This document shows positions 1 to 10,683 of a stretch of 64,000 nt of DNA, in pieces (positions within the stretch are counted from its first letter, which is position 1; each line of letters opens with the position of its first letter). The DNA is from Muscardinus avellanarius (taxonomy: Eukaryota > Chordata > Mammalia > Rodentia > Gliridae): NCBI GenBank assembly GCA_963383645.1, contig OY726569.1:78090135-78154134 (forward strand), written 5' to 3'. A program made the position numbers and the translations under genes. Under the pieces are notes generated by a model. That model did not search any database. It was given only the letters and a program-made list of their open reading frames with translations, and had not been told where the DNA came from.

Positions 1-91
1 AAAGGGCTGGAGGTATAACTTGGAGGTCGAATATCCTTGGGTTCAATCTCCAGTGCTACACACACACACACACACGAGCGTGCACACACAC

Positions 92-134
<43 letters not shown>

Positions 135-1200
135 AAGAGATAATCTACAAAGCTGAGTGGTTCACATCTGGAAGGCTGAGATAGGAGGGTCACAGGTTTG
201 AAGCCAGCCTCAGCAGCTTAGTGACACTCTCAGCAACACAGCAAGACCCTGTTTCAAAATAAAACCTGGAAGCTGGGGGTGGTGGCTCATGCTTGTAATC
301 CCAGCATTTGGAAGGCTGAGACAGGAGGATTGCGGAGGTTTGAAGACAGCCTCAGCTACTTAGGCCCTTTGCAACTCAGTGAGACCCTGTTTCAAAATAA
401 AGACTGAAAAATAGGGCTGGGGGTGTAGGTCAAAGGTAGAATGCCCTTGGGTTCCATCCCTGATACCGCAAAAATGAAAATAAAAATAAAATAGGGCTGG
501 AGTTGCAGCTCAGAGCTAGAACATACACCCCTGGGTTCAATTCTCAGAAGAAAAGAAAAGAAAGTAAGAAAGAAAGAAAATCCAGGTATGTGCTTGTAAT
601 CCCAGTACTTGGGAGTCTAAGACAGGAGGATTACAAGTTTGAAGCCAGTGATGGCAATTTAGTAAGGCCTTCTGCAACTTAGTGAGATTCTGTTTCCAAA
701 TAAAAAATAAAATAAAGCCGGGCGTGGTGGCACATGCTTGTAATCCCCGCGCTTGGGAGGCTGAGACAGGAGGATCATGCAGGTTCGAAGCCAGCCTCAG
801 CTGGCTTAAGAGATCCTGTTTCCAAATAAAAAATATAAAATAGGTCTGGGAGTGTAGCCCAAAGGTAGAAGGCCCCTGGGTTCCATCCCCAGTATCACCA
901 CAAAAATAAAAAATAAATAAGGCTAGGGGTATAAATTGGAGGTAGCAGGCCTCTGAGTTTAGTCCCCAGTATTAAATCAAAAAAGATTGAATGAATTAAC
1001 GCACAAGCACAGTGATAAACGCCTATAATACCAGTAATTTGGGGCCTAAAACAGAGAATAGCAGGTTCCAGGCCAGCCTTAGCAAGTTAGTGAGACCCTG
1101 CTTCAAAAATAAAATAAATAAAATATAATAAAAATAATAATGGTAAAAGGGCTAGGGGTGTAGCTCAGAGGTAGAATGTCCCTGGGTTCAATCCCCAGAA
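1..1200 (+). repeat. Dense cluster of B1-dID SINEs, + orientation
   Basis: The stretch is a head-to-tail pile of SINE copies, complete or partial, at about 1-60 (ID tail only), 150-263, 270-475, 494-550, 583-715, 716-905, 920-975, 1000-1130 and 1146-1200. Heads read 'gccgggcgtggtggc', centres carry 'ggttcgaagccagcctcagc', and tails carry 'gggttcaatccccagtacc' followed by an A-rich run. Copies are separated by (CA)n at 60-92, (GA)n at 93-140 and GAAA-type repeats at 550-582. No coding potential is visible. Confidence 0.9.
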
Positions 1201-1984
1201 CCAAAACAAAACAACAAAAAGAAAAAAGATGAGTGCACCTCCTCGCTAATGGGGATTGATGGGGATTGAGCTTGTATTGATTGTTAATAAGGGCAATTTT
1301 AACTGCTAATAAGAACACGTTTTCATACTTAAGAAGAACAATAAAATCCTTTTCTCTGTCTCTAAGTTGTCAGCCAAGGGCTGCAGCCAGGGTTAACATT
1401 GTTTAGCTAAAAGTTGACTGTTAGCACAGCTGAACACTGAATGTTAAAATACAAACACCTATACTTACAAAAAGAATTATAGAGATTCTCACAATAGTTT
1501 AGACTAAAGTTAAAAGATGAAAAAACGAGCTATATTAAACCAAAAAATATATACTCACCAAGGACACAGGTAAGCGATACATGCTTCGAACTTCAAAATG
1601 GGCAATACCATGTATCCCAGATCTACTTTATATTTTATTTGGAAAAAGGGTCTATGTTGCTGAGAGCCTCACTAAGTAGCTGAGGCTGGCTTTGAACCTG
1701 CGCAATCCACCTGTCTCAGCCTCCCAAGTACTGGGATTACAAGTGTGAGCCGGGCAAAGTTACAAAAAGCTTACAAAGCAGAGATAACTGAGGGGCCTGC
1801 ACCTTTGGGGGCGGTGGGAGAGGACTATTTATTGGCTAAGCAGGATAGGAAGGAGATAATTTTTTTCCCCCGTACTGGGGATGAACCCGGGAGCATTCTA
1901 CCTCCAAGCTACACCCCCAGCCAAATGTAGGCCCCTCGAAGCTGGGCCTCCCAGTCTCCAAACTGTAAGAAGTAAAATCCTCTG
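1201..1984. other. Intergenic DNA with two minus-strand SINE fragments
   Basis: About 1201-1624 is AT-rich sequence in which I recognise nothing. A minus-strand B1-type fragment lies at 1625-1755 and a minus-strand ID tail at 1860-1925. Confidence 0.6.
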
Positions 1985-2344
1985 CTTTATAAGTTACCTG
2001 ATAGCAGGTATTTGTCATAATAGACCAAAACAACTCTAGAGAAAGTAACACTTTATGTAAAAGTTTAAGAAAAACAAAACTGCCCCAAACTCGCGGAGTG
2101 ACCTGACTTTGGCTTGATCTCCTTCAAGTCTAATGTCACCACCCAACAACTTGCCTTCCAACCAGGGGGCGTGGCCTTGACCCGGCTCCGCCCACAGCCG
2201 CCACCTCCGACCCCCGCGGACCGGAGCCGGCTCCTTGGAGTCCTTGGGTGTGAGCTTGCGGGCGAGCCCTGGGTCTGCGCGGCCGCCGGGCGCTCCAAGC
2301 CTCGTCTGGACTCCCCGGTGCGAAGAGGGGCGGGCGGGCCAGGC
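1985..2344 (+). promoter_or_regulatory. ACOT4: 5' flank and probable promoter of ACOT4
   Basis: SINE-free sequence becomes steeply GC-rich towards the start codon. Candidate elements are a HNF4-like core on the minus strand (CAAAGTCA, about 2104-2114), a DR0 nuclear-receptor-like pair on the minus strand (2172-2183, GGGTCAAGGCCA) and a GC box (ctccgcccac, 2186-2195). No TATA box is evident, as expected for a CpG-type promoter. The motifs are only matches by eye; no perfect PPAR DR1 element was found. A decayed copy of this flank lies at 34083-34500. Confidence 0.5.
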
Positions 2345-2804
2345 ATGGCGGGGGCGACGCTGAGCCTGGAGCCCGCCGGCGGCGGCTGCTGGGACGAGCC
2401 GCTGCGCATCGCCGCGCGCGGCCTGGCGCCCGGGCAGCCGCTCACGCTGCGCGCGTGCCTGCGCGACGAGAAGGGCGCGCGCTTCCGGGCCCACGCGCGC
2501 TACCGCGCCGACGCCCGCGGCGAGCTGGACCTGGCGCGCGCGCCCGCGCTGGGCGGCAGCTTCGCGGGCCTGGAGCCCATGGGGCTGCTCTGGGCCCTGG
2601 AGCCCGACAGGCCGTTCTGGCGCCTGCTGAAGCGGGACGTGCGCACGCCCTTCGTCGTGCGGCTGGAGCTGCTGGACGGCCACGAGCCCGACGCCGGGCG
2701 GCTGCTGGCCAGCGCGGGGCTGGAGCGCCACTTCATGGCGCCCGGCGTGCGGCGGCTGCCGGTGCGCGCGGGCCGGGTGCGGGCCACGCTCTTCCTGCCG
2801 CCAG
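2345..2804 (+). CDS. ACOT4: ACOT4 exon 1 (N-terminal domain of acyl-CoA thioesterase 4)
   Basis: This exon encodes residues 1-153 plus one base of codon 154. It begins at ATG 2345 in good context (G at -3, G at +4) with [20 protein letters not shown] and ends at CCAG|GTGAGT, the conserved phase-1 boundary of type I ACOTs. The encoded beta-sandwich BAAT/acyl-CoA thioesterase N-terminal domain packs against the catalytic alpha/beta-hydrolase domain; family landmarks [22 protein letters not shown] and [13 protein letters not shown] are all visible. With exons 2 and 3 it makes a 421-residue protein, the usual ACOT4 length. ACOT4 acts in peroxisomes, chiefly on dicarboxylyl-CoAs such as succinyl-CoA in characterised orthologues. 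From 2382 to 2809 the DNA is identical to the other two ACOT exon 1 copies here, so only exons 2 and 3 identify the paralogue. GC content is extreme (CpG-rich) compared with exons 2 and 3. Confidence 0.93.
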
Positions 2805-4639
2805 GTGAGTCGCGCTGCGCTGGAGTCAGCTCAGGACCTGGCCTCAGCTAGATTCCCGCGCAGTTCTAGCTGGAGTTTGGCCCCTGTCAGTGGTCCCTCT
2901 ATCATATTTTGATATGTTAGGCTCTCTTATACACTGCCTTTTATTTGCATTGTCTCCCTTAATCTCGGTAATGTCCCTATGATGTGGATACTGCTATTCT
3001 ACAGATGAAAAAACAGGCTCACTTGTTATTGATCGCTGCCCCTGTAGACTCTCCAAACCTTGGGGGAAAGGTGACAGTCAGGGAAGTCAAGACAGTCCTG
3101 TGTCCCTCTCTGTTCTGGGCACACGGGGCTGCTTCTCCACTTCTTCAGTGACCTGTGTGCTGAACACACTTCATTCTAGTGCCAGGCTCACTAGAAGCCA
3201 ACTCTGGGTATTTTTCTTTCCTCTCTGCCTAGACATCTGAAATGTCCCTACACAAAATACCTCCGGGGTTGTTGCAATACATCCAGCTATTTTACCCCTC
3301 CGCGCCCTTGGATACTGTGCATTGAACCTAGAAATGTTCTACCTTTGAGCTACACCCCCAGTCGCCTTTCTTTCTTGAAACAGGGTCTTGCTAAATTGCT
3401 GCGGCTGTTCTTGAACCTGTGTCTTCCTGTCTCAACCTCCCAAGTACTAGGATTATAGGTAAGCATCACCTCACCTGCATGTTTTAAATCTTTGTGTATG
3501 TGTGGGTGATACTGGGGATTGAACCCAGAAGGGCATTCTACCTCTGACTTTCATCCCTAGCTCTACTTTTTATTATCTATTTTGAAACAGGGTCTTACTA
3601 AGTTGCAAAAGGCCTCACTAGGTAGCTGAGGCTAGCTACAAACCCTCTGATCCCAGCCTCCCAAATCCTGGGATTACAAGTGTGTACCACAATGCCCAAC
3701 TTCTGTTTTGCATTCTTAATTCTTTGCCCCATACCCCAGTAGCACTCTCAATCAACACTAAGGAAATTCCGTCCACCATGTATGCAGTAACAAAAGATTT
3801 GTTATTCTCCCTTAGAATAACCTATGATTCTTTGAACCCTGCATATAACTCACCATTGAAGCAAAAGGAGGGTTTAATAATAAATCAGTGCCGCCGGGCG
3901 TGGTGGCGCACACTTGTAATCCCCACGCTTGGGAGGTGGAGACAGGAGAATCGCGCAGGTTCGAAGCCAGCCGTGCTGGCGTAAGAGACCCTGTTTCAAA
4001 AATATATTAAAAAAATAGGTCTAGGAGTGTATCCCGGAGTTAGAGGGCTTCCAGGAACCCCAGTACCACCAAAATAAATAAATAAATAAAAATAATAATA
4101 ATGAATCAGTGCCAAATTACCCTGTTTTGAATTTGTCCTCTCAGAAGCATGTTTCTCTTTTTAGTAGTGACTCAGGGACTGCCCACTAAAGAACTAAATA
4201 ACTTAGAATTATTTTTTAAAGGACAACAATTGCCAGGCGTGATGGCACACGCCAGCACTTGGGAGGCTGAGACAGGAGGATCGCACAGGTTCCAAGCCAG
4301 CCTCAGCTACTTAGTGAGGCTCTTAACTTAGTGAGACCCTGTTTCCAAATAAAATATAAAATAGGTCTGGGAGTATAGCCCGGAGGTAGAAAAGTCCTGG
4401 TTTCCACCCCCAGTACCACCAAAATAAATAAATAAATAAATAAATAAATAAAATTTAAAAAAAAAGAGAACAATTTTTCTCTGTGTGTGGTACTAGGGAC
4501 TGAACCCAGCGGCATTCTGCCTCTGAGCTACACGCCCAGCCCTGTTTTATTTTAAAATAAGTGAGCTGATCACAGGTAGATGATTCCTGTACTGCTACAT
4601 CCATCAAGCAGGGTGTTGGCAGAGCAACAAAGATAAACA

Positions 4640-4985
4640 GAGACAGTAGGACCTAAAGAGTTATAGACACTGAAACTTACATGGGAATTGAGAAAACACC
4701 ATGTATCCCCTCACCCAGTTACTGATAAAAACATACCCTGTTGTGAGAGCCTGGCCAGTTCTAGCTGCCAGTTCTCCTGAGATAAAGAAATAAGACTCAG
4801 AAACAAACCCTGAAGATCCAGGGGGCAGCAGTGTCTCTTTTTCAGAAACTGCCACATTCCTTCAATGTGGATTTTTTTTAACTTTCGTTTTGAAATAAAC
4901 CTCTTTACTTTGCAACTGGATTTCCAGCTTCATATTTCTCTACTGGGCTGAGAAAAAGGATCCATGGTGAATCCCAAACTGTAAC
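4640..4985 (+). mobile_element. LTR-like fragment in ACOT4 intron 1
   Basis: Non-SINE sequence contains a polyadenylation-type AATAAA context (gaaataaacctctttactttgc, near 4890) and a terminal 'ctgggctgagaaaaaggatcc', the layout of an R/U5 segment of a retroviral or MaLR LTR. I cannot name the family, and the edges are approximate. Confidence 0.35.
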
Positions 4986-6654
4986 ACAAGGTCTCACTAA
5001 GTTACAGAAGGCCTTGCAAAATTGCTGACCATGCATGAACCCTGCAATCCTCCTGTCTCAGCCTCCCAGGTACTGGGATTACAGTCATGTGCCATCACGC
5101 TCAGCGAGGGACAGACAATTCTTCATGTTCTATAATGATACACAAGGTTGAATGTGGAGAGGAACTAGGCCTGATGTGGATCAGGGAGCAAATGCTATTA
5201 CAACATCTGCCAAGCAGATGGGCTGAGGCCAAAAGTACTCCCACTCCATCAGCTGCAAAGGACAGGGTGAGAGTACTGCTGATAGGGGAGGGGTTTGCAA
5301 AGACCTCAAAGTCCTGCAAAGCAAGGGAAGCTGGGTTTGTGCAATCACGGGGGGTCAGTTTTGGTGGAACCAGGTGAGGTCAGTTTGTCAAGGGGGAAGG
5401 GTTTTGATCTTTGGTTAAGTGATGGAAAAGAATTTTACCATGTGCCAATCAGAGGCAGACAGAAATTTATTAGGATAGTAGGAAATAGACATTCAAAGGA
5501 GAATGCAAGCTACTCCAAAAGTGAGAGAAAAGCCTTTGGGAATGCAATATTCTCTCTTTCTTTCTTTCTTTCTTTCTTTCCTTCTTTCTTTAATTTATTT
5601 ATTGTATAGGGGACCTTCTACCGCCAGGCTATACCACCAGACCTATTTATTTATTTATTTATTTATTTATTTATATTTGGAAACAGGGTCTCACTAAGTT
5701 GCTGAAAGCCTCACTAAGTAGCTGAGGCTGGCTTTGAACCTGTGATTCTCCTGTTTCAGCCTCCCAAGTATTGGGATTACAAGCATGCACCACTGTGCCC
5801 AGCAGGACTTTTTTTTTTTTTTTTTTTTTTTTTAGGTACTGGGGGTGGAACTTAGGGGCTTTTCTACCTCTGGGCTGTATTCCCAGGCCTATTTTACACT
5901 TTATTTGGAAACAGGATCTCACTAAGTTGCTGAGAGCCTCACTAAGTAGCTGAGGCTGGCTTGGAACCTGTGTGATCCTCCTGTCTCAACCTTCTAAGTG
6001 GGAGAATTACAAGCTTGCGCCCAGCAGGACTCTTCTTTTATTGGGGACTTTCCTGAGGGGTAGGCAGGAGGTACATGAGGATGACCTCAGCCAGTAGTCA
6101 CGAAGTGTTCCTGGTCCAGTCCTGATCTCTACTGTCTATAACTTTTTCTTTTTTTTTTTTTTTCTTTTTTCTTTTTTGTAGTACTGGGGATGGAACCCAG
6201 GGGGCATTCTACCTCTAAGCAACACCCTAAGCACTAATTTTTTTATTTTTTTTTTATTTTTTATTTTTTTGGTGGTACTGGGGTTCCTGGAAACCCTTCT
6301 ACCTCCAGTTTACACTCCCAGACCTATTTTTATATTTTTTTATTTGGAAACAGGGTCTCTTAAGCCAGTATGGCTGGCTTTGAACCTGCGCAATCCTCCT
6401 GTCTCCACCTCCCAAGCACGGGGATTACAAGCATGCGCCACCATGCCAGGCTGAAGCACTAATTTTTATTCTTTATTTTGAAACAAGGTCTTAAAGAGTT
6501 GCAAAAAGCCTAAGTAGCTGAGGCTGTCCGTGAATCCGGATCTTCCTGTCTTGGCCTCCCAAATGCTGGAATTATAAGTGTGTGCCTGCCTGGCTTTGCC
6601 AGTAACTTTTAAACTATTTTTTCTTTCTACCTCCAAGATACACCCCAAATACTA

Positions 6655-6765
6655 TTTCTTCTTCTTCTTCCTCCTCCTCCTCTTCCTCCTCTTCCTCCTC
6701 CTCCTCCTCCTCTTTCTTCTTCTTCTTCTTCTTCTTCTTCTTCTTCTTCTTCTTCTTCTTCTTCT
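6655..6765 (-). repeat. Homopyrimidine (CTT)n/(CCT)n tract
   Basis: A pure pyrimidine tract in ACOT4 intron 1 (purine on the minus strand), derived from the 3' tail of the minus-strand SINE at 6765-6970. Confidence 0.95.
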
Positions 6766-7889
6766 TTTTTGCAGTACTAGGGATGGAACCCAGGGGTATT
6801 CTACCTCCAAGCTACACCCTTAGCCCTATTTATTATTCTTTATTTCAAAACAAGTTCTCACTGGGTTGCAAAGGGTCTCACTAAGTAGCTGAGGCTGTCT
6901 GTGAACAGCAATCCTCCTGTCTCAGCCTCCCAAATGCTGGGATTACAAGTGTGCACTAACATACCCAGCACTTTTAAACTATTCAATAACTACCAGCCTG
7001 GTTGAGAACATTGCTCTCTTGGGTGGTGCCCAAAAAGATTCCTCTTTTCTGTGATAAATACCATCTAACAAATCCCTCCCTGAGGGTGGTCCTCAGTGCT
7101 CAGGGTAACATTTACATTCCTCTGGGACAGGAACTCCAAATAATGGAGGGGAAACCCCAGCAAAGCTAGAATGGGAGGGGAGGAGAGGAAGACAGCTAAG
7201 GTTGATTAATGGAGGAGCTACATTCAAATATGTGTAAAAGTATGAATGTAGCATGGTCAACCTGGACACTCATTGTTGGGAGGGGGGAAGTGGGAGGAGG
7301 AAAGGGCACCAAGCACAGTATGAATGTATGCCATTTTCAATATGATCCTAATTTAAAAAAAAAGAAAAATAAATAAATTCCTCTGGGACTTTTGGGTCTA
7401 ACAGGCCTTGTCTCAGGCCTCCGTATTAAAGTCACATTTTGAGCCTGGAATGGCCATGTATGCCTATAATCCCAGTACTTGGGAGGCTGAGACAGGACGA
7501 TCACAGGTTTGAGGGCAGCCTCAGCAAATAATAAAACTCATCAACCTAGCAAGACCCTATTTAAAAAATAATGATAGAATAGGGCTGGGGTATATCTCAG
7601 AGGTAGAATGTCCTCAGGTTCAATCTCCATACTACAAAAATAAAATAAAGTTTCATTTTCTTTTGTTTCCCTTATGTCTCCTTCCTACCAATTTTGTTTC
7701 TTCTATCCTTCAACAAGTTGGTCTGGGCCATTAGGTTATCTTTAGCACAGCCCCTGCACAGAAAGAGCCAAGAGAAAGACAAAGGGCAACTGCTCCCCTG
7801 AGGGAGTTGGAGAGTTACCGCAACCATGTACGGACTGTGATGGGTCCTACCTATGTAATGCCTTCCCTTTATGCTCTTCTCCTCTCTAG

Positions 7890-8092
7890 GACCCGGGCCC
7901 TTCCCAGGAGTCATTGACATCCATGGTACTGGAGGCGGTCTGCTGGAATATCGAGCCAGCCTTCTAGCTGGTCATGGCTTTGCCACACTGGCTCTAGCTT
8001 TTTATGACTTTGAAGATCTCCCCAAGGAGTTCAACAACTTCCACCTGGACTACTTTGAAGAAGCCCTGTGCTACATGCTTCAACACCCCCAG
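7890..8092 (+). CDS. ACOT4: ACOT4 exon 2
   Basis: This 203-nt exon encodes residues 154-221, joined to exon 1 by a split Gly codon (G|GA). It starts with [20 protein letters not shown] and continues through the start of the alpha/beta-hydrolase fold with [20 protein letters not shown] and [20 protein letters not shown], ending CYMLQHPQ. The length is identical to exon 2 of the other two genes here. The acceptor is good, but the donor reads CCCAG|GTTCAC: beyond the invariant GT it lacks the usual purine at +3, the A at +4 and the G at +5 seen in the paralogues (GTGAGA, GTATGT). Splicing may therefore be inefficient, although the reading frame is intact. Confidence 0.93.
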
Positions 8093-9533
8093 GTTCACCT
8101 GCTTTTCTTTATATAATCAGTCTCTCTAGAAATTGCTCCACAGAGGGGTTCACCTACACCAGGTGCAGTGCTGCTGCTCCGTCTTCCCAGGGGAGATTTC
8201 TTTTGCAGACTTCCTTGGCTTTGGGTGCCCATTATTTACACTTACTCTGTCAAACAGATTCATGATATATAATTAATCATAAAATCCACATGGAATTTCT
8301 TTTAGTAATATTAAGATTCCTGTTGAAGCCGGGCGTGGTGGCGCACGCTTGTAATCCCAGGATTTGGGAGGCTGAGACCCGAGGATCGCGGTTCGCGGAC
8401 AGCCTCAGCTACTTAGTGAGGCCCTCTGCAGCTCAGTGAGACCCTGTTTCAAAATAAAGAATAAAAAAAAATAGGGCAGGGGGTGTAGCTCGGAGGTCGA
8501 ATGCCCCTGGGTTCCATCCCCAGACCCGCAAAAAAAAAAAAAAAAAAAAAAAAAAGATTCCTGTTGTAATAGGATTTCAGCTTCTCATTATATTTGCATG
8601 ATCTATATCCTCACATTTACATCAGAGCTTGCCCACCCCTTTTGGAGGTTAACAGCTACTGAACTGGACTATGTATCTTGTTTGCTTCAGTTAAGTCAAT
8701 CATTTGCCAACATATTTGGTTGAAGTAGATTAATGATTTACATCTTTTTTGTGTGTGTGTTACTGGGGTTCCTGGAAACCCTTCTACCTCCGGGCTACAC
8801 TCCCAGACCTATTTTTATATTTTTATTTGGAAACAGCGTCTCTTAAGCCAGAGAGGCTGGCTTCAAACCTGGGCGATCCTCCTGTCTCTGCCTCCCAAGC
8901 ACGGGGATTATAATAAGCATGCGCCACCACACCCAGATAATTATTTACCTCTTGGAATAGAACTTGGTGCCAAACAGTTGAATACCATCCACAGAAAGAT
9001 GTGGATCAGGCCCACTTGAATGCGGGAGGCCCTGAACTTGACAGGCTCCACGGCTCAGCATTCTCCACTGAACCATTCTCTGAACATCTATGAGCAGTTC
9101 CGACATTTGCCAATGAGTTGAAGATTTGTTTGCTACCTGTTTAACCAGATATTTGAACTGGACTGTGTATCTTGCTTTGCTTCAGTAAAGTCAATCATTT
9201 GCCAACATATTTGGTTGGCATAGATTAATGATTCACATCTTGGAATAGAACTTGGTTCCAAACACTTGGATACTATCCACTGAAAGATGTGGATCAGGCC
9301 CACGTGAATGGGGGAGGCCCTGAACTTGACAGGGTCCATGGCTCAGCATTCTCCACTGAACCATTCTCTGAACATCTATGAGCAGTTCCGACATTTGCCA
9401 ATGAGTTGAAGATTTGTTTGCTACCTGTTTAACCAGATATTCAATTCTGTTGGCTGACATTGTGCTAGCAGCATTTCAAGTTGCATTTTTTTATTGGATA
9501 AATTTTTGTCTCTTCTCTCTTCTTTTCTTGCAG
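8093..9533 (+). other. ACOT4: ACOT4 intron 2
   Basis: The intron contains a plus-strand SINE at 8328-8530 with a long A tail and a tandem duplication described separately (8661-9441). It ends in a pyrimidine-rich acceptor, TTCTTGCAG at 9525-9533. Confidence 0.85.
8661..9441 (+). repeat. Two-copy tandem duplication in ACOT4 intron 2
   Basis: Unit 1 (8661-9154) and unit 2 (9155-9441) are near-identical, both starting 'gaactggact' and ending 'gtttaaccagatatt'. Unit 1 carries a minus-strand SINE at about 8736-8938 that unit 2 lacks; without it the units are about 290 bp each. The duplication therefore either predates the SINE or copied an empty allele. Confidence 0.9.
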
Positions 9534-10136
9534 GTAAAGGGCCCCGGAATTGGGCTTTTGGGCATTTCCCTAGGAGCTGATATTTGTCTCTCAATGGCCT
9601 CATTCTTGAAGAATGTATCAGCCACAGTTTCTATCAATGGATCTGGGTTCAGTGGAAACAGATCCATATACTACAAGGAGACAAAGATCCCACCATTGGG
9701 CTATGACCTGAGGAGAGTCAAGGTTGCTTTCTCAGGCATTCTGGACATTGTGGATATACGGAATGATGTTGTAGGATGTGAGAACCCCAGTATGATTCCA
9801 ATAGAGAAGGCCCAGGGGCCCATCCTCTACATTGTTGGTCAGGATGACCATAACTGGAGGAGCGGCTTATACGCGCAAATAGCCTCTGAGCGGTTACAGG
9901 CCCATGGAAAGGAAAAGCCCCTGATCATCTCTTACCCTGGAACTGGACATTACATCGAGCCTCCTTACTTCCCCATGTGCCCTGCTTCTCTGCACAAATT
10001 ACTGAACAAACCTGTGCTCTGGGGTGGGGAGGTCAGGGCTCATTCTAAGGCCCAGGTAGATGCATGGAAGCAAATTATATCCTTCTTCTACCAACACCTG
10101 GGAGGCAGCCACAGGAGGGCTTCCTCCAGACTGTAA
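9534..10136 (+). CDS. ACOT4: ACOT4 exon 3 (catalytic alpha/beta-hydrolase domain)
   Basis: This exon encodes residues 222-421 and the stop codon TAA (10134-10136). It starts [20 protein letters not shown]. The nucleophile elbow G-I-S-L-G places the catalytic serine at residue 233; the acid is the second Asp of GQDDHNW (about residue 326) and the histidine lies in [10 protein letters not shown] (residue 360). The GISLGAD elbow and the block [18 protein letters not shown] are typical of ACOT4 and differ from the GxSKGG of ACOT1/2, which is how the gene was identified. The last three residues, SRL, fit a type 1 peroxisomal targeting signal, so the enzyme should be peroxisomal. The enzyme releases CoASH and free acid from short dicarboxylyl- or acyl-CoAs. 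The exon is intact. Confidence 0.95.
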   Translation, partial: VKGPGIGLLGISLGADICLSMASFLKNVSATVSINGSGFSGNRSIYYKETKIPPLGYDLRRVKVAFSGILDIVDIRNDVVGCENPSMIPIEKAQGPILYIVGQDDHNWRSGLYAQIASERLQAHGKEKPLIISYPGTGHYIEPPYFPMCPASLHKLLNKPVLWGGEVRAHSKAQVDAWKQIISFFYQHLGGSHRRASSRL

Positions 10137-10390
10137 TGCATTTGTCCATTTGTCTGTTTTGACAAGAGATTCAAGATCAGATTCTAATGTTCAGGAAATT
10201 TATGGGAATCCATTGTCCCTTGGATGACATTAAGCTCATGTCTTTGGTATTAATGGTGGATTTTATGTCACTTTACTGAATATGTTTTGTCAACACAGTA
10301 TTTTGCTAATGTAACAAGTGCTTGTGGTAGAAGACTCAGACATATACAGTGCAAGAAAGTAAAACATCATTCCTACTATTAAAATTTGTA
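10137..10390 (+). other. ACOT4: ACOT4 3' UTR (extent inferred)
   Basis: Non-repetitive sequence follows the stop codon up to a (TATC)n tract. An ATTAAA at 10378-10383 is the first plausible polyadenylation hexamer. The true 3' end cannot be fixed from sequence. Confidence 0.45.
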
Positions 10391-10595
10391 TTTTCTTCTT
10401 GGTTTTTTTTCCCTATCTATCTATCTATCTATCTCTATATATCTAGTTTTGGTGGTGCTGGGAATAGAAACCAGGGGCATTCTACCTTCAGCCTACACCC
10501 CTATTCCTTTTTATTTATTTATTTTTTTGTGTGTGTGGTATTAGGGATTAAACCCAGGGGCATTCTACCTCAGAGCTATACCTCCAGCCCTATTT

Positions 10596-10683
<88 letters not shown>

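Larger units (their letters stand above)
2805..7889 (+). other. ACOT4: ACOT4 intron 1
   Basis: The donor is GTGAGT at 2805 and the acceptor CTCTCTAG ends at 7889. SINE-free DNA at 2805-3290, 5105-5550 and 6028-6140 is partly repeated at 34550-35465. Minus-strand SINEs lie near 3290-3480, 3480-3705, 4455-4545, 4985-5105, 5590-5805, 5810-6027, 6140-6235, 6236-6455, 6470-6600 and 6765-6970; plus-strand SINEs near 3893-4075, 4231-4430 and 7440-7640. Simple repeats are (TTTC)n at 5551-5590, (TTTA)n at 5644-5675 and a long CTT/CCT tract at 6655-6765. No alternative coding exon was seen. Confidence 0.85.

Noticed and set aside
61..140. Regular repeats as possible CRISPR or satellite arrays
   Set aside because: They are simple dinucleotide microsatellites in a mammalian genome.
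490..550. tRNA-like sequences at very many places ('tagctcagaggtagaatg...ggttcaatcccc')
   Set aside because: They are ID tails of SINEs. They lack a foldable full tRNA and are followed by A-rich tails.
2096..2117. PPAR response element upstream of ACOT4
   Set aside because: The half-sites do not form a DR1; only a partial HNF4-like core is present.
2114..2344. In-frame upstream extension of ACOT4 exon 1
   Set aside because: The frame is open back to 2114 but contains no ATG before 2345; it would need a TTG start. The conserved start at 2345 is preferred.
4149..4331. Short ORFs ending in SINE sequence (many, 60-110 codons)
   Set aside because: Most translate B1-dID consensus in either orientation, and the same peptide phrases recur dozens of times across the window.
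6578..6823. Leucine-rich 'membrane' ORF
   Set aside because: It is the translation of a CTT microsatellite and a SINE tail.
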